Below are positions 34,320 to 43,296 of a stretch of 64,000 bases of DNA, piece after piece. The number at the start of each line of letters is the position of its first letter. Within the stretch, counting starts at the first letter, position 1. Source of the stretch: Sulfuritalea hydrogenivorans sk43H (lineage in GTDB: Bacteria > Pseudomonadota > Gammaproteobacteria > Burkholderiales > Rhodocyclaceae); NCBI RefSeq assembly GCF_000828635.1, contig NZ_AP012547.1, forward strand, positions 248,001 to 312,000, given 5' to 3'. The position numbers were made by a program, and so were the translations under genes. Below the pieces are notes generated by a model, which was given only the letters and a program-made list of their open reading frames with translations, did not search any database and was not told where the DNA came from.

Positions 34320-35702
34320 TTACTTCTTTGGTGCAGCCGGAGCTGCCGGAGCTGCCGGCGCAGGGGCCGCAGCGGGTGCCGCCGGTGCAGCGGGAGCCGC
34401 AGCAGCGGGAGCCGCCGGCGCCGCTGTCGCAGCCGGAGCAGCCACCGGTGCAGCGCCAGCGGCAGCCGGTGCGGGTGCCGCCGGCGCAGCAGGCGCGGTA
34501 GCCTGCGCATACTCGTCCAGCGTCATCGACTTGCCGCTCTTGAGGATGGCAATCGGCGTGATCTTGCCTTCCTTCAAGGTGAAGATCGTCATCTCGGCGT
34601 CCTTGCGGTCGCCCTTCTCGTCGAACTGGATGTTGCCGCTGGCACCGGTGTAGTCGCTGGCGGCAAGCGCCGGCAGGTACTTCGCCGGATCGGGCGAATC
34701 GGCCTTCTTCATGGCGGCGATCAGCAGGTTGGCGGCGTCGTAGGTGAAGGGCGAGTAGAGGATGGGTTCGACCTTGAACTTGGCCTTGTAGGCGTCGAGG
34801 AACTTCTTGCCCGCGGCCTGGACCGGAATGCCGGCCTGCGAGCAGAGCAGGCCTTCGGCGGCCGGGCCGGCGAGCTCGGCCATCTTGTCGGTACAGGCGC
34901 CGTCGCCGAAGGCGAATACCGCTGTCATCTTCAGTTCGCGCGCCTGCTTCAGGAGCGGGCCGCCGGTGGCGTCCATGCCGCCGTAGAACACGGCGTCGGG
35001 CTTCTTGCCCTTGACCTTGGTCAGCACGGCTTTCCAGTCGACCGTCTTGTCGGTGCCCTTCTCGCGCGGCAGCACCTTGATGCCGGCGGCCTTGAAGGTC
35101 TTCTCGACTTCGTTGGCGAGGCCTTCGCCGTAGGCGGTGGCGTCGTCGATCACGGCCACGGTCTTGGGCTTGTTCTGGCTGGCCAGATAGTTGGCGATGG
35201 CAGGGCCCTGCTGGTCGTCGCGGCCGACGACGCGGAACACGCCCTTGAAGCCCTGCTCGGTCAGCGCCGGATTGGTGGCGGAGCCGGAAATCATCGGCAG
35301 GTTGGCGGTGTTGTAGATGGCCGAGGCGGGAATGGTGGTACCGGAATTCAGATGACCGACGACGCCGGCGACCTTGGCGTCGACCAGCTTCTGCGCCACG
35401 GTGTTGCCGACCTTCGGATCGGACTGGTCGTCTTCCGACATCAGTTCGAACTTGACCTTCTTGCCACCCAGGCTGACGCCAGCCGCGTTGGCTTCGTCGA
35501 TGGCAAGGCGCGCGCCGTTCTCGTTGTCCTTGCCCAGGTGCGCGATGCCGCCGGTGAGCGGGGCGACGCTGCCGATCTTGACCACCATGGGCGGCGGAGG
35601 CGCCTGCACGGGCGGCGGGGGAGGCGGTTCTTCCTTGCCGCAACCCATCAGGGCAACGGCGGCGATTACGGAAAGCGACAGGGCATTCTTGGGCACATTC
35701 AT
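34320..35702 (-). CDS. livK: Branched-chain amino acid ABC transporter substrate-binding lipoprotein with Ala/Pro-rich tail
   Basis: 460 residues. The lipobox is VALMGCGKEE, followed by a poly-proline stretch, then a Leu/Ile/Val-binding fold (VKIGSVAPLTGGIAHLGKDN; LPMISGSATNPALTEQGF). From about residue 395 the protein ends in some 65 residues made almost only of Ala and Pro, ending PAAPKK. Such a tail is absent from ordinary LivK proteins and looks like a flexible wall- or periplasm-spanning linker. The ligand cannot be read from sequence. Confidence 0.88.
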   Translation of the reverse strand: MNVPKNALSLSVIAAVALMGCGKEEPPPPPPVQAPPPPMVVKIGSVAPLTGGIAHLGKDNENGARLAIDEANAAGVSLGGKKVKFELMSEDDQSDPKVGNTVAQKLVDAKVAGVVGHLNSGTTIPASAIYNTANLPMISGSATNPALTEQGFKGVFRVVGRDDQQGPAIANYLASQNKPKTVAVIDDATAYGEGLANEVEKTFKAAGIKVLPREKGTDKTVDWKAVLTKVKGKKPDAVFYGGMDATGGPLLKQARELKMTAVFAFGDGACTDKMAELAGPAAEGLLCSQAGIPVQAAGKKFLDAYKAKFKVEPILYSPFTYDAANLLIAAMKKADSPDPAKYLPALAASDYTGASGNIQFDEKGDRKDAEMTIFTLKEGKITPIAILKSGKSMTLDEYAQATAPAAPAAPAPAAAGAAPVAAPAATAAPAAPAAAAPAAPAAPAAAPAPAAPAAPAAPKK

Positions 35703-35824
35703 GGTGTTGCTCCGTTCAGGTCGGGGGGGATGATCAGCTCATGCGGCGGATGGGAAATCAGCCGGGTGGATTCTTGCCTTCTGCTCCGGACTTGTCAATG
35801 CTGTCCCGGCTTTGCAGGCAAACA

Positions 35825-35859
35825 AAAGGCCGGTTCCGCACTTGGCGGAACCGGCCTTT
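35825..35859 (-). terminator. Intrinsic terminator of the cytochrome c gene
   Basis: Perfect 15-bp arms AAAGGCCGGTTCCGC / GCGGAACCGGCCTTT around five bases, followed on the minus strand by a T-rich tail. It lies 19 bases after the stop at 35878. Confidence 0.85.
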
Positions 35860-35877
35860 CAGGATGCGGAAACGGAA

Positions 35878-36186
35878 TTACTTGGCGCCGGCGAGAATCC
35901 ACTTGACCAGGGTCTTCACGTCCTCGTCCTTGATGGCGGCATTCGGCGGCATCGGGATCTGACCCCAGACGCCCTTGCCACCGGCCTTGACCTTGGCAAC
36001 CAGGGCAGCTTCGTCAGCGGCCTTGTACTTCTTGGCGACTTCCTGATAGGCGGGGCCGACCAGCTTCTTGTCGACAGCGTGGCACGCCATGCAGCCACTC
36101 TTGGTGGCGAGGTCCTTGTTGGCGAGGGCCGGAGCCGAAGCCAGAACGCCGGCAGCAACCAGCGCGGAGATCAATACCGATTTCAT
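35878..36186 (-). CDS. Periplasmic class I cytochrome c (c551/c552-like)
   Basis: 102 residues with a signal peptide (KSVLISALVAAGVLASAPALA). One haem site is GCMACH, and the likely axial Met is in GQIPMPPN, the c551/c552 pattern. It is a small soluble electron donor, often for nitrite reductase or cytochrome peroxidase; the partner here is not shown. It sits alone between a DUF255 gene and the liv operon with its own terminator. Confidence 0.9.
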   Translation of the reverse strand: MKSVLISALVAAGVLASAPALANKDLATKSGCMACHAVDKKLVGPAYQEVAKKYKAADEAALVAKVKAGGKGVWGQIPMPPNAAIKDEDVKTLVKWILAGAK

Positions 36187-36281
36187 GTTGAATTCCTTGT
36201 TAAGTGGATAAGAATGAATGAACAACGCAAGCCGACGCGCATGTTACCGGATTCAGGGCGCGCTGAGAATCCGCGACATCT

Positions 36282-38261
36282 TCAAACCAACTCCTCCAGA
36301 TTTTCTGTCGGGGCTGAGCAAGTAACGCCGCGACACACCCAGGCGTTGACATGCCCGGTTTCGGGTTTGGCCAGGGTGACGGGCAGGCCCTGAATTCCGT
36401 TCGGCAGGGCCAGCACAAGCCGCTGCGGCATGGCGCCAAGGGCGTGCTGCCACTCCCGCATCTGCGCGACGGGGCCTCTCAGGATAATGATTTCCGGCGG
36501 AGTGAGTGCTTCTTCAAGGGCCCGCAGCAGACTGCCGAATCCGGTGGCCGAGCGGTGGATTTGCGGCCAGTAGAGCCGCAGGGTTTTCTCGGCCGCCTCC
36601 AGATAGCGGCTGTCGCCAAGCAGGTGTCCGAGCCGCTGCAGGGCATGCGCGGCGACGCCGTTGCCGGACGGCGTGGCATTGTCGTGGCCGGATTTGGGGC
36701 GATGGATCAGGGCTTCGTGGTCGTGGGCGGTGAAGAAGAAGCCGCCGGCGTCGCGGTCTTCGAAGCGGGCCAGCAGGGTGTCGGCCAGTTCGACGGCGAA
36801 TGCCAGGTCGTCGCGGCGGAATTCGGCCTGCATCAGTTCCAGCAGTGCCGCGAGCAGGAAGGCGTGATCGTCGAGATAGGCGTCGAGATGGGCGCGGCCG
36901 TCCTTGGCCGTTGCCAGCAAACGCCCGTCCCGCCACATTGTGCGACGAATGAAATCCATCGCCCGCTGCGCCGATGCCAGCCACTCGCCGCGTTCGAAGA
37001 CGCGTGCGGCATGGGCCATGCCTTCGATCATCAGCGCGTTCCAGCTGGTCAGCACCTTGTCGTCGCGGCCGGGGCGGATGCGCTGCTCGCGCGCGGCGAA
37101 GAGTTTTCGGCGCGCCGTCGCAAGCAGCGGGATGTCTTCGTCGCGCAGCGGCGCGGCGATCTTCGCATGCCAATGCCGGCCTTCGAAATTCGGCGGGCCG
37201 TCGAAGCCCCAGCGCCGTAGCGCCAGCGCCGACTCTTGCGGGGTCAGCAGCGCCTTCACCTCGTCACGATCCCATACGTAGTACTTGCCTTCCTCGCCTT
37301 CGGAGTCCGCGTCGAGAGAGGAAAAATAGCCGCCCTCGGGCGCCTGCATTTCACGCAGCACCCAGCTTGCGGTTTCTTCGACGATGCGGGCATGGAGCGG
37401 ATCGCCGGTCTGCGCCCAGGCATCGGCGCAGAGCGCGAGCAGCGGGCCGTTGTCGTAGAGCATTTTTTCGAAATGCGGAATCTCCCAGCGCTCATCCACG
37501 CTGTAGCGGCTGAAGCCGCCGCCGATCTGATCGTAGATGCCGCCCTCGCTCATGCGCGTCAGCGTGGTCAGCGCCATCCGGCGCGAAGCCGCATCGCCGC
37601 GACGCAGGAGGAAGGCCAGGTCGGTCGGATGCGGGAACTTCGGCGCGCCGCCGAAGCCGCCGTGAGCCGGGTCGAAAGCGTGAGCCAGGGATTGTTCGGC
37701 GTCGGCCAGCGGCTTCGGGTCGAAGTCGGCGGCGGCCTCTGTTGCCGGCACCGTGCCGGCCAGGGCCCGGCGCAGCTCGGCATTCTGCGATTCGATGTCG
37801 CCGCGGCGGCCCTGGAAGGTTTCTGCCACGCGTTCGCAGAGGTCGGCAAAGCCCGGCAGGCCATAGCGCGGCTCGCGGGGGAAGTAGGTGCCGCCGAAGA
37901 AGGGCGTGCCGTCCGGGGCGAGGAACATGGTCAGCGGCCAGCCGCCGGTGCGCTGGGTCAGCATCTGGTGTGCGGTCTGGTAGATCTGGTCGAGGTCAGG
38001 GCGCTCCTCGCGGTCGACCTTGATATTCACGAACAGGCGATTCATCACCGCGGCCACGTCCGCGTTCTCGAAGGATTCGTGCGCCATGACGTGGCACCAG
38101 TGGCAGGCGGAATAGCCGATCGACAGCAGGATCGGCCGGTTTTCCCGGCGGGCCAGGGCGAGCGACGTCTCATCCCAGGGCTGCCAGTGGACGGGATTTT
38201 CGGCGTGCTGGAGCAGGTAAGGCGAGGTTTCGGCGGCGAGCCGATTGACAAGCGTTGACAT
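36282..38261 (-). CDS. Thioredoxin-domain DUF255 protein (YyaL/SPATA20 family)
   Basis: 659 residues. An N-terminal thioredoxin-like domain ([40 protein letters not shown]) is followed by an (alpha/alpha)6 barrel like cellobiose-2-epimerases. The family is widespread and of unknown function. The ATG at 38261 is preceded directly by eight T residues that form the tail of a terminator hairpin, and GAGG in that hairpin's arm is the only visible ribosome site. A 22-bp repeat lies inside, encoding ESALALRR. Confidence 0.88.
   Translation of the reverse strand: MSTLVNRLAAETSPYLLQHAENPVHWQPWDETSLALARRENRPILLSIGYSACHWCHVMAHESFENADVAAVMNRLFVNIKVDREERPDLDQIYQTAHQMLTQRTGGWPLTMFLAPDGTPFFGGTYFPREPRYGLPGFADLCERVAETFQGRRGDIESQNAELRRALAGTVPATEAAADFDPKPLADAEQSLAHAFDPAHGGFGGAPKFPHPTDLAFLLRRGDAASRRMALTTLTRMSEGGIYDQIGGGFSRYSVDERWEIPHFEKMLYDNGPLLALCADAWAQTGDPLHARIVEETASWVLREMQAPEGGYFSSLDADSEGEEGKYYVWDRDEVKALLTPQESALALRRWGFDGPPNFEGRHWHAKIAAPLRDEDIPLLATARRKLFAAREQRIRPGRDDKVLTSWNALMIEGMAHAARVFERGEWLASAQRAMDFIRRTMWRDGRLLATAKDGRAHLDAYLDDHAFLLAALLELMQAEFRRDDLAFAVELADTLLARFEDRDAGGFFFTAHDHEALIHRPKSGHDNATPSGNGVAAHALQRLGHLLGDSRYLEAAEKTLRLYWPQIHRSATGFGSLLRALEEALTPPEIIILRGPVAQMREWQHALGAMPQRLVLALPNGIQGLPVTLAKPETGHVNAWVCRGVTCSAPTENLEELV
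37213..37234 (-). repeat. Dispersed 22-bp repeat, copy 6
   Basis: Full consensus match (variable pair CT) inside the DUF255 gene, encoding ESALALRR on the coding strand. Confidence 0.65.
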
Positions 38262-38289
38262 AAAAAAAAGGCCTCACAACGGAGGCCTT
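38262..38289 (-). terminator. Terminator of cheYZ overlapping the ribosome site of the next gene
   Basis: Minus strand: AAGGCCTC, cgttgt, GAGGCCTT, then a T run ending at the ATG (38261) of the DUF255 gene. It lies 35 bases after the cheZ stop. The 3' arm contains GAGG, ten bases before the ATG, so the same bases may serve as Shine-Dalgarno. Confidence 0.75.
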
Positions 38290-38323
38290 GATAATACCCG
38301 ATAAAAATACTCGGATATAACCT

Positions 38324-38881
38324 TTACGGCATCAGGTCCTTGAGCAGGCTATCGACTTCGTTCTGCGACAGACGCCCTTCTTCGGTCGGGCCGCCGCCTT
38401 CGGTAACGATGATGGCGCCGACCAGCGCCTTCAGGGCATGGCGAATCGACTGCCCGGCCAGATCCTGAAATTCCTGCGCGACGATGATGTTGGTGAGATG
38501 GCCGCCGAGTTCCTTGAGCGAGGCTTCGATGTCCTTGCGACTCCAGTCGCGGCCCAGGCTGTCGGACATCCGGGTCACCACCAGCTTGGCGCTTTCCGCC
38601 TCGATCAGCGATTTGGTGGCGGCTTCCGCCGTCATGCGTTCGACGTTGCCGAGGATGGTCGAGACATCCTTGGGGTTGCCGCTGCGTTTCTTGCTGAGCC
38701 CCTTGGCCGCCTTGTTGAGTTCCTTCGCCAGCGACTTGAGTTCCGACAGTACGGCGCCCGTGGCGCGGGTTGCCGTCGGCCGGCGTACGGCCGCTTTGGC
38801 TGCGGGTTTGCGGGGAGTAGCGGTGCGGGCTGCGGGCTTCTTGATGCTGCTGCTCTTGCCGGGCGTCTTTTTTGCAGCCAT
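38324..38881 (-). CDS. cheZ: CheZ-like CheY-phosphate phosphatase
   Basis: 185 residues. EFQDLAGQSIRHALKAL matches the CheZ catalytic helix, whose D-x-x-x-Q pair (here DLAGQ) activates the water, and the C-terminal NEVDSLLKDLM resembles the CheY-binding helix. The first ~45 residues are a Lys/Ala/Arg-rich tail (KKPAARTATPRKPAAKAAVR) not found in E. coli CheZ. It follows cheY by two bases. It would dephosphorylate CheY-P at receptor or motor sites. Confidence 0.85.
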   Translation of the reverse strand: MAAKKTPGKSSSIKKPAARTATPRKPAAKAAVRRPTATRATGAVLSELKSLAKELNKAAKGLSKKRSGNPKDVSTILGNVERMTAEAATKSLIEAESAKLVVTRMSDSLGRDWSRKDIEASLKELGGHLTNIIVAQEFQDLAGQSIRHALKALVGAIIVTEGGGPTEEGRLSQNEVDSLLKDLMP

Positions 38882-38883
38882 GT

Positions 38884-39276
38884 TCAGATCCCCATTTTTT
38901 CAAAGATTTTGTCGAGTTTCTCTTGCAGCGTGGCGGCCGTGAAGGGCTTGACGATATAGCCGGAGGCCCCGGCCTGTGCCGCGGCGATGATGTTTTCCTT
39001 TTTCGCTTCGGCGGTGATCATGAGAAAGGGCAGAGTCTTGAGTTTGGCGTCGGCGCGCACGTTCTGCAGCAGCGTGAGCCCGTCCATGTTGGGCATGTTC
39101 CAGTCGGAAACGACGAACTCGAAATTGCCTTCGCGCAGCTTGGTCAGCGCCACGGCCCCATCCTCGGCTTCGTCGACGTTGGTGAAGCCGAGTTCTTTCA
39201 GGAGGTTGCGCACAATGCGGCGCATGGTCGAAAAGTCGTCGACCACCAGAAACTTGAGTGAGGTGCGATCGGGCAT
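38884..39276 (-). CDS. cheY: Chemotaxis response regulator CheY
   Basis: 130 residues: a single receiver domain. [18 protein letters not shown] has the acidic pair, [13 protein letters not shown] the phosphoacceptor Asp, MITAEA the Thr-site, and [12 protein letters not shown] the Lys. It is nearly identical in layout to enteric CheY and switches flagellar rotation. cheY-cheZ form a two-gene unit here without cheA/W, which must lie elsewhere. Confidence 0.95.
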   Translation of the reverse strand: MPDRTSLKFLVVDDFSTMRRIVRNLLKELGFTNVDEAEDGAVALTKLREGNFEFVVSDWNMPNMDGLTLLQNVRADAKLKTLPFLMITAEAKKENIIAAAQAGASGYIVKPFTAATLQEKLDKIFEKMGI

Positions 39277-39360
39277 GGTTTTGTCCGTGCGGATATCTGA
39301 TAGGACGCACTATGCCTTAAGCGGATAGGGGCTAAAACCGCGAATACGGGCGGGAACTCC

Positions 39361-39786
39361 CTAGCTATCTCCGAGCAGACCATGCCACCAGCGCTTCCGG
39401 TTTTCGGGTGCCGGTCGGGACGCAGGGATTGCGTCGGGCTCTACGCGGCTCATGATCCAGCCCGGCCCCGGCGGGTTTTTCGAGGAGCCGCAGGAGGAAC
39501 CCAGGTTGTTCGGATCGTAAATCTTGATCAGCCGCGGGCTTTCGAGATCGTCGGCGTAGACGATGCCGCAGTAGGATTCATGGTGTTCCGCGCGCAACAG
39601 GGCGTCGATGCGTGCGATGAAGGCGGTGATGGCGGCAGCGTCGCATAAAGTCGGCGCTGGCGAGACGCCGACCGCCAGCAGATACCAGCCGGCGGCTGGA
39701 TCGATGCGCTTCCAGAACTCCGTCAACTGGTCCCAGCCCATCACCGACCAGAGCCGGCCGGTGTCGAGGCGCTGGAATTCGGTCAT
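39361..39786 (-). CDS. Hypothetical protein
   Basis: 141 residues, no signal peptide or membrane segment. It contains WDQLTEFWKRIDPAAGWYLL, an aromatic-rich start, and ends with a basic WW pair. I do not recognise a family. A 22-bp repeat lies inside and encodes VSPAPT. It is the last gene of the minus-strand sulfur cluster but need not belong to it functionally. Confidence 0.6.
   Translation of the reverse strand: MTEFQRLDTGRLWSVMGWDQLTEFWKRIDPAAGWYLLAVGVSPAPTLCDAAAITAFIARIDALLRAEHHESYCGIVYADDLESPRLIKIYDPNNLGSSCGSSKNPPGPGWIMSRVEPDAIPASRPAPENRKRWWHGLLGDS
39649..39670 (+). repeat. Dispersed 22-bp repeat, copy 7 (one mismatch)
   Basis: It matches the consensus except ACGCCG for ACGGCG (variable pair AG). 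It is inside the hypothetical gene, whose strand encodes VSPAPT there. Confidence 0.6.
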
Positions 39787-39833
39787 GAAACCACCGCTTC
39801 GGACTCGCTATGCACGGAAAGACGAGTCGGGGT

Positions 39834-40256
39834 TCAGTAGTTCAAGGTCCTTACGTTCGGCTGCAACATGTAGGCCGCGACATCGGCCGGCTTGGCAACG
39901 CCGATGCCCTCGATAAGGTCGGTCGGCTTCAGGTCGCTATTGGGCAGGAACAAGGCACATACCTCGACCTTGGCGCCGGCCTTCATCAGGCCTTGCAGCA
40001 TTTCCTTGGGCGACTTGTTCGCCGGCTTGAGCATTGCCGACTCCCTGTCCTTGACCGCCAGTTGGCCGCCGTCGCTGCAAAGCAGGATCCGGACCGCGGC
40101 TTTTTGCGCCACGGCCTGGTTGGCCAGGACCAGAGCAACACCCTGGGTTTGCGTCACGCCGGAGTTGATGCCGATGAGCAGTTCAGCCGGGCTTTGGGCC
40201 TGAACAGGCAGCGCGCAGGCGAGGCCGAGTGCGAGGGCGAGGGAAAGTTTATGCAT
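39834..40256 (-). CDS. Exported DsrE-like family protein
   Basis: 140 residues with a signal peptide (HKLSLALALGLACALPVQA) and a DsrE/F-like fold: LLIGINSGVTQTQGVALVLA, RILLCSDGG and VEVCALFLPNSDL. DsrE-like proteins carry sulfur on a cysteine; here Cys occurs in ILLCSDGG and VEVCALF. A periplasmic role in sulfur transfer fits the rhodanese and YeeE/YedE genes upstream but is inferred. Confidence 0.8.
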   Translation of the reverse strand: MHKLSLALALGLACALPVQAQSPAELLIGINSGVTQTQGVALVLANQAVAQKAAVRILLCSDGGQLAVKDRESAMLKPANKSPKEMLQGLMKAGAKVEVCALFLPNSDLKPTDLIEGIGVAKPADVAAYMLQPNVRTLNY

Positions 40257-40322
40257 TGCTATTCTCCGGTGACTTGCTGCGGGTTGCCCGCCGGCAGGGT
40301 GCCGGCCGGCGGTCATTGCAGT

Positions 40323-41483
40323 CTATTTCTTCGCCGTCATGGTGTAGCTGCCGTCGGCATTGAACTTGACGTCGGCATCGAGGAAGGACGCCTGCACCTT
40401 GCCGCCGAGCAGCTTGACGGTGTCGAAGGCCTCGCCTGAGCGTGCGCCGGTGCCGCAGACGAAGACCACCGGCTTGTCGGTCGGCAGCGTGGCGATCTTC
40501 TTTTCCAGTTCGTTCATCGGAATGTTGACCGAGCCTTTGATCATGCCGGAGGCGACTTCCTTCGGATCACGCACATCGACCAGCATTACCGAACCCGGGT
40601 TGGCCTTCCACACGGCCTGGAAGGAGTCGACCGTGACCGAACCCTTTTCCTTGCCCGGCACCAGCGCCGCCGAACTTGTTGTCGCGCCGGCTGCCGCGCC
40701 TGCGGGGGCGCCTGCGGCCGCTGGCGCACCATGCATCTTTTCCCACTCCGGATAGCCGGGCGGATAGGTCAGCACGTTCGTGTAGCCGGCCTTCTTCGCT
40801 TTTTCCGCCGAGTTGTCGGAGAGCACGCACTCAAGTCCACCGCAGTAGTAGATCAGCGGCGTCGCCTTGTCGGCGGGCAGCTTGTCGACGTTCTTGTCGA
40901 ACTCGGTGTCGGAAATGTTGATCGCGGTCGGGATCATGCCTTTGTCGGCCACGCGTTTCGGCCGCGCGTCGATCAGAACATACGGCGCCTTGTCCTCCAT
41001 CAGCTTCTTGATGTACGCGGCGGATACCGAAATCTGGGCACCCTTGGCTTTCCACTCGGGCGAACCGGCCGGGTACACCTTGATGTTGGTGTAGCCGAGC
41101 TTTTCGGCCTTGAAGGCCGAGTTGTGGCTCAGCATGCATTCCAGTCCGCCGCAATAGAACAGCAGCAGCGTCGCCTTGTCGGCCGGCAGCTTGTCGACCA
41201 GCTTGTCGAACTGGCTGTCGGGAATGTTGATCGCGCCGGGGATGTGGCCGGGGTCGTACTGGCGCGCTGCCGGACGCGAATCGATGATCATCACGCCCTT
41301 CTTCGGCGGAATGCTGACGTTCTGGCGCATGAAGTCGAAATCGACCAGTGCCTTGTTGTACCAGCCGTCCCTGGGCTGGATCGTCGCTGCGTCGGCGGCA
41401 AAGGCCGTCACCGGATAGACCAGAGGCGCAGCGGCCAGGCTGGCCATGACGGCGACGAACAGGGTGAGTTGTTTCGCTTTCAT
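40323..41483 (-). CDS. Periplasmic protein with three tandem rhodanese domains
   Basis: 386 residues with a signal peptide ending near VTAFA. Domains 1 and 2 are similar to each other, each with an active-site loop YCGGLECMLS or YCGGLECVLS; the catalytic Cys in rhodaneses sits in this loop. Domain 3, after an Ala/Gly linker, has VCGTGARSGEA, the ordinary six-residue loop. The protein would move sulfane sulfur in the periplasm. It begins 9 bp after the YeeE/YedE stop, so it is cotranscribed with that transporter. Confidence 0.9.
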   Translation of the reverse strand: MKAKQLTLFVAVMASLAAAPLVYPVTAFAADAATIQPRDGWYNKALVDFDFMRQNVSIPPKKGVMIIDSRPAARQYDPGHIPGAINIPDSQFDKLVDKLPADKATLLLFYCGGLECMLSHNSAFKAEKLGYTNIKVYPAGSPEWKAKGAQISVSAAYIKKLMEDKAPYVLIDARPKRVADKGMIPTAINISDTEFDKNVDKLPADKATPLIYYCGGLECVLSDNSAEKAKKAGYTNVLTYPPGYPEWEKMHGAPAAAGAPAGAAAGATTSSAALVPGKEKGSVTVDSFQAVWKANPGSVMLVDVRDPKEVASGMIKGSVNIPMNELEKKIATLPTDKPVVFVCGTGARSGEAFDTVKLLGGKVQASFLDADVKFNADGSYTMTAKK

Positions 41484-41492
41484 GATGATCTC

Positions 41493-42737
41493 CTAAAGCA
41501 GGGTAAATCTTTCGGTGGACTCGTTATAGCGCACCAGGGCATACCAGAGCAAGAGCAGGCCGCCGCCGATCAGCAGCGTCCAGCCCCAGCTGCCGAGCAT
41601 TTCGGGAAGGTAGGCCTGGAAGCCGACTTTGGTCATCTCCCAGGTTTCGACGTTGGTTTCGTCGATGGACGTCAGGCCGAGCCTTCTTAGCAGGGCACTG
41701 GCGGTGGACCCCATCCAGGAGAAGAAGAACATCGTCACCCACAGCTTGATGTGCCCTTCGCCCATGCGCCACAGCGAGCCGGAGGCGCAACCGCCGGCGA
41801 ACACCATGCCGATGCCGAAGATGACGCCGCCTGCGAGCGAGCCGATCCAGAAGGTCGGCGGGATGGCGAGGTAGGGGTCGAGCACCTTCTTCTGGAACAG
41901 CAGCGCGGCGATCGGCATGCCGATCGCCAGCGCGAGGATCACCGCCTTGGTCATGTCGCCTTCGGCGGTCATGAAGGGTTCGCGGAAGGCGCGCGCGAAG
42001 CACAGGCGCGAACGGTGCATGATGAAGCCGATGGCAAAGCCGGCAATGACGATCACGGCGCGGGCGACAAGCTTTTCGTCGCTGGAGCCATACCACTGCG
42101 TGGCCCAGATCAGGACGCCGACCACCACGGCGAGGCCGAGCAGGGGAAAGCGGCTGGTGGCACCCTCGGGAATCTCCAGTGCGGGCGGCGCCTGCATGCC
42201 CCACTCGATGTGGTCCAGGGTCCACAGCAGCAGCTTGAGGCCGATCGCGGCGCCGACCAGCAGGCCCAGCCACATCGCCCAGCCGGCGGGCGACGAATGC
42301 AGCACCGGATTGAAGAAGCCGCCGGTGGTGCAGCCGCCGGCCAGCGCGGCGCCCAGCCCCAGCATGCTGCCGCCGAGCGCGGCCCAGAGGTATTCGAGCG
42401 GTGGCGGACGATTGGGGCTGAACTGGCGCGACAGCAGTGCCGCGCTGAAGGCGCCGAGCACCAGCATGATGTTCATCAGCGACATGCGGTGCATCAGGAA
42501 GCCTTCGGTCTGTTGCGGCACGCCGAGCACCGGGCCGAGCCCGATCAGGTTGTTGAACCAGTCGCCCCAGAACTTGACGCCGCCGAACACGCCCCAGACC
42601 AGGCCGGAGAGCATCAGGCCGATGATGACCAGCACCAGCAGCATGGCGCCGACGAAAGGCGACCATTCCTCGACGAAGATGGTCTGGTAATCCGCCTTGA
42701 AACCGCTGCGCCAGGCGGGGGTGTTTTCGTCGCTCAT
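41493..42737 (-). CDS. YeeE/YedE family thiosulfate/sulfur-compound transporter
   Basis: 414 residues with about ten membrane helices and two internally homologous halves. Conserved cysteine motifs are ALAGGCTTGGFFNP in the first half and FAGGCASGSLWRMGEGH in the second, the sulfur-relay sites seen in thiosulfate importers of this family. CGE-type cofactors are not needed. It is placed between the cytochrome and rhodanese genes, consistent with sulfur substrate uptake or efflux. Confidence 0.9.
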   Translation of the reverse strand: MSDENTPAWRSGFKADYQTIFVEEWSPFVGAMLLVLVIIGLMLSGLVWGVFGGVKFWGDWFNNLIGLGPVLGVPQQTEGFLMHRMSLMNIMLVLGAFSAALLSRQFSPNRPPPLEYLWAALGGSMLGLGAALAGGCTTGGFFNPVLHSSPAGWAMWLGLLVGAAIGLKLLLWTLDHIEWGMQAPPALEIPEGATSRFPLLGLAVVVGVLIWATQWYGSSDEKLVARAVIVIAGFAIGFIMHRSRLCFARAFREPFMTAEGDMTKAVILALAIGMPIAALLFQKKVLDPYLAIPPTFWIGSLAGGVIFGIGMVFAGGCASGSLWRMGEGHIKLWVTMFFFSWMGSTASALLRRLGLTSIDETNVETWEMTKVGFQAYLPEMLGSWGWTLLIGGGLLLLWYALVRYNESTERFTLL

Positions 42738-42815
42738 TGCGCTCTCCTTGGTCTTCGGGTACGCGCAAACGCCTCGCCGGAACGGCGACGCGCCCGCGTC
42801 AACCCGTGAGGTCTG

Positions 42816-43202
42816 TCAGTTGCAGCTGGCCGGCGCGTCGCCGTCCTTGGCGCCTTTGGTCAGGAAGGCCGCGACGTCGTCGAGCAATTCCTGATCCGCA
42901 ACGTCGGCGAATTTTTCGGCGGCCTTGTTGCCCGACTTGATGCTGGCGCGATAAGCCTTGCTGACATACTGCTTGACCGTGTCCTTGCCCTTGGCGTGCT
43001 TGTCGGCCTTGAGGTAAGCCGCCCATTCCGCCTTGGTCTTGGAACTCGGGTTGATGGTGCCGACCGGCTGTACCGCGTGGCAGGAGGTGCACACGCTGCG
43101 GTAGTAGACGCGGCCGCGTTTCCAGTCTGCGTCATAGGCGAAGGCCGAAGAGGCGAGGATGGACAGTACGGCGCCGGCGGCGAGGGTGGTAGTGAGTTTC
43201 AT
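42816..43202 (-). CDS. Periplasmic monohaem cytochrome c
   Basis: 128 residues with signal peptide (KLTTTLAAGAVLSILASSAFA) and one haem site VCTSCHAVQ. The start at 43202 is used because AAGGAG then has normal spacing; the ATG at 43208 is too close. It is probably the soluble partner for the octaheme cytochrome and cytochrome b of this cluster. Confidence 0.88.
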   Translation of the reverse strand: MKLTTTLAAGAVLSILASSAFAYDADWKRGRVYYRSVCTSCHAVQPVGTINPSSKTKAEWAAYLKADKHAKGKDTVKQYVSKAYRASIKSGNKAAEKFADVADQELLDDVAAFLTKGAKDGDAPASCN

Positions 43203-43296
43203 GGTCATGCTCCTTGATGGATTCGGACTGCCTGATTTTATTGAAGGCCACCGAAACGTTGATCCAGGCCTTGTATCGATATCCAAAATTCTTTGA

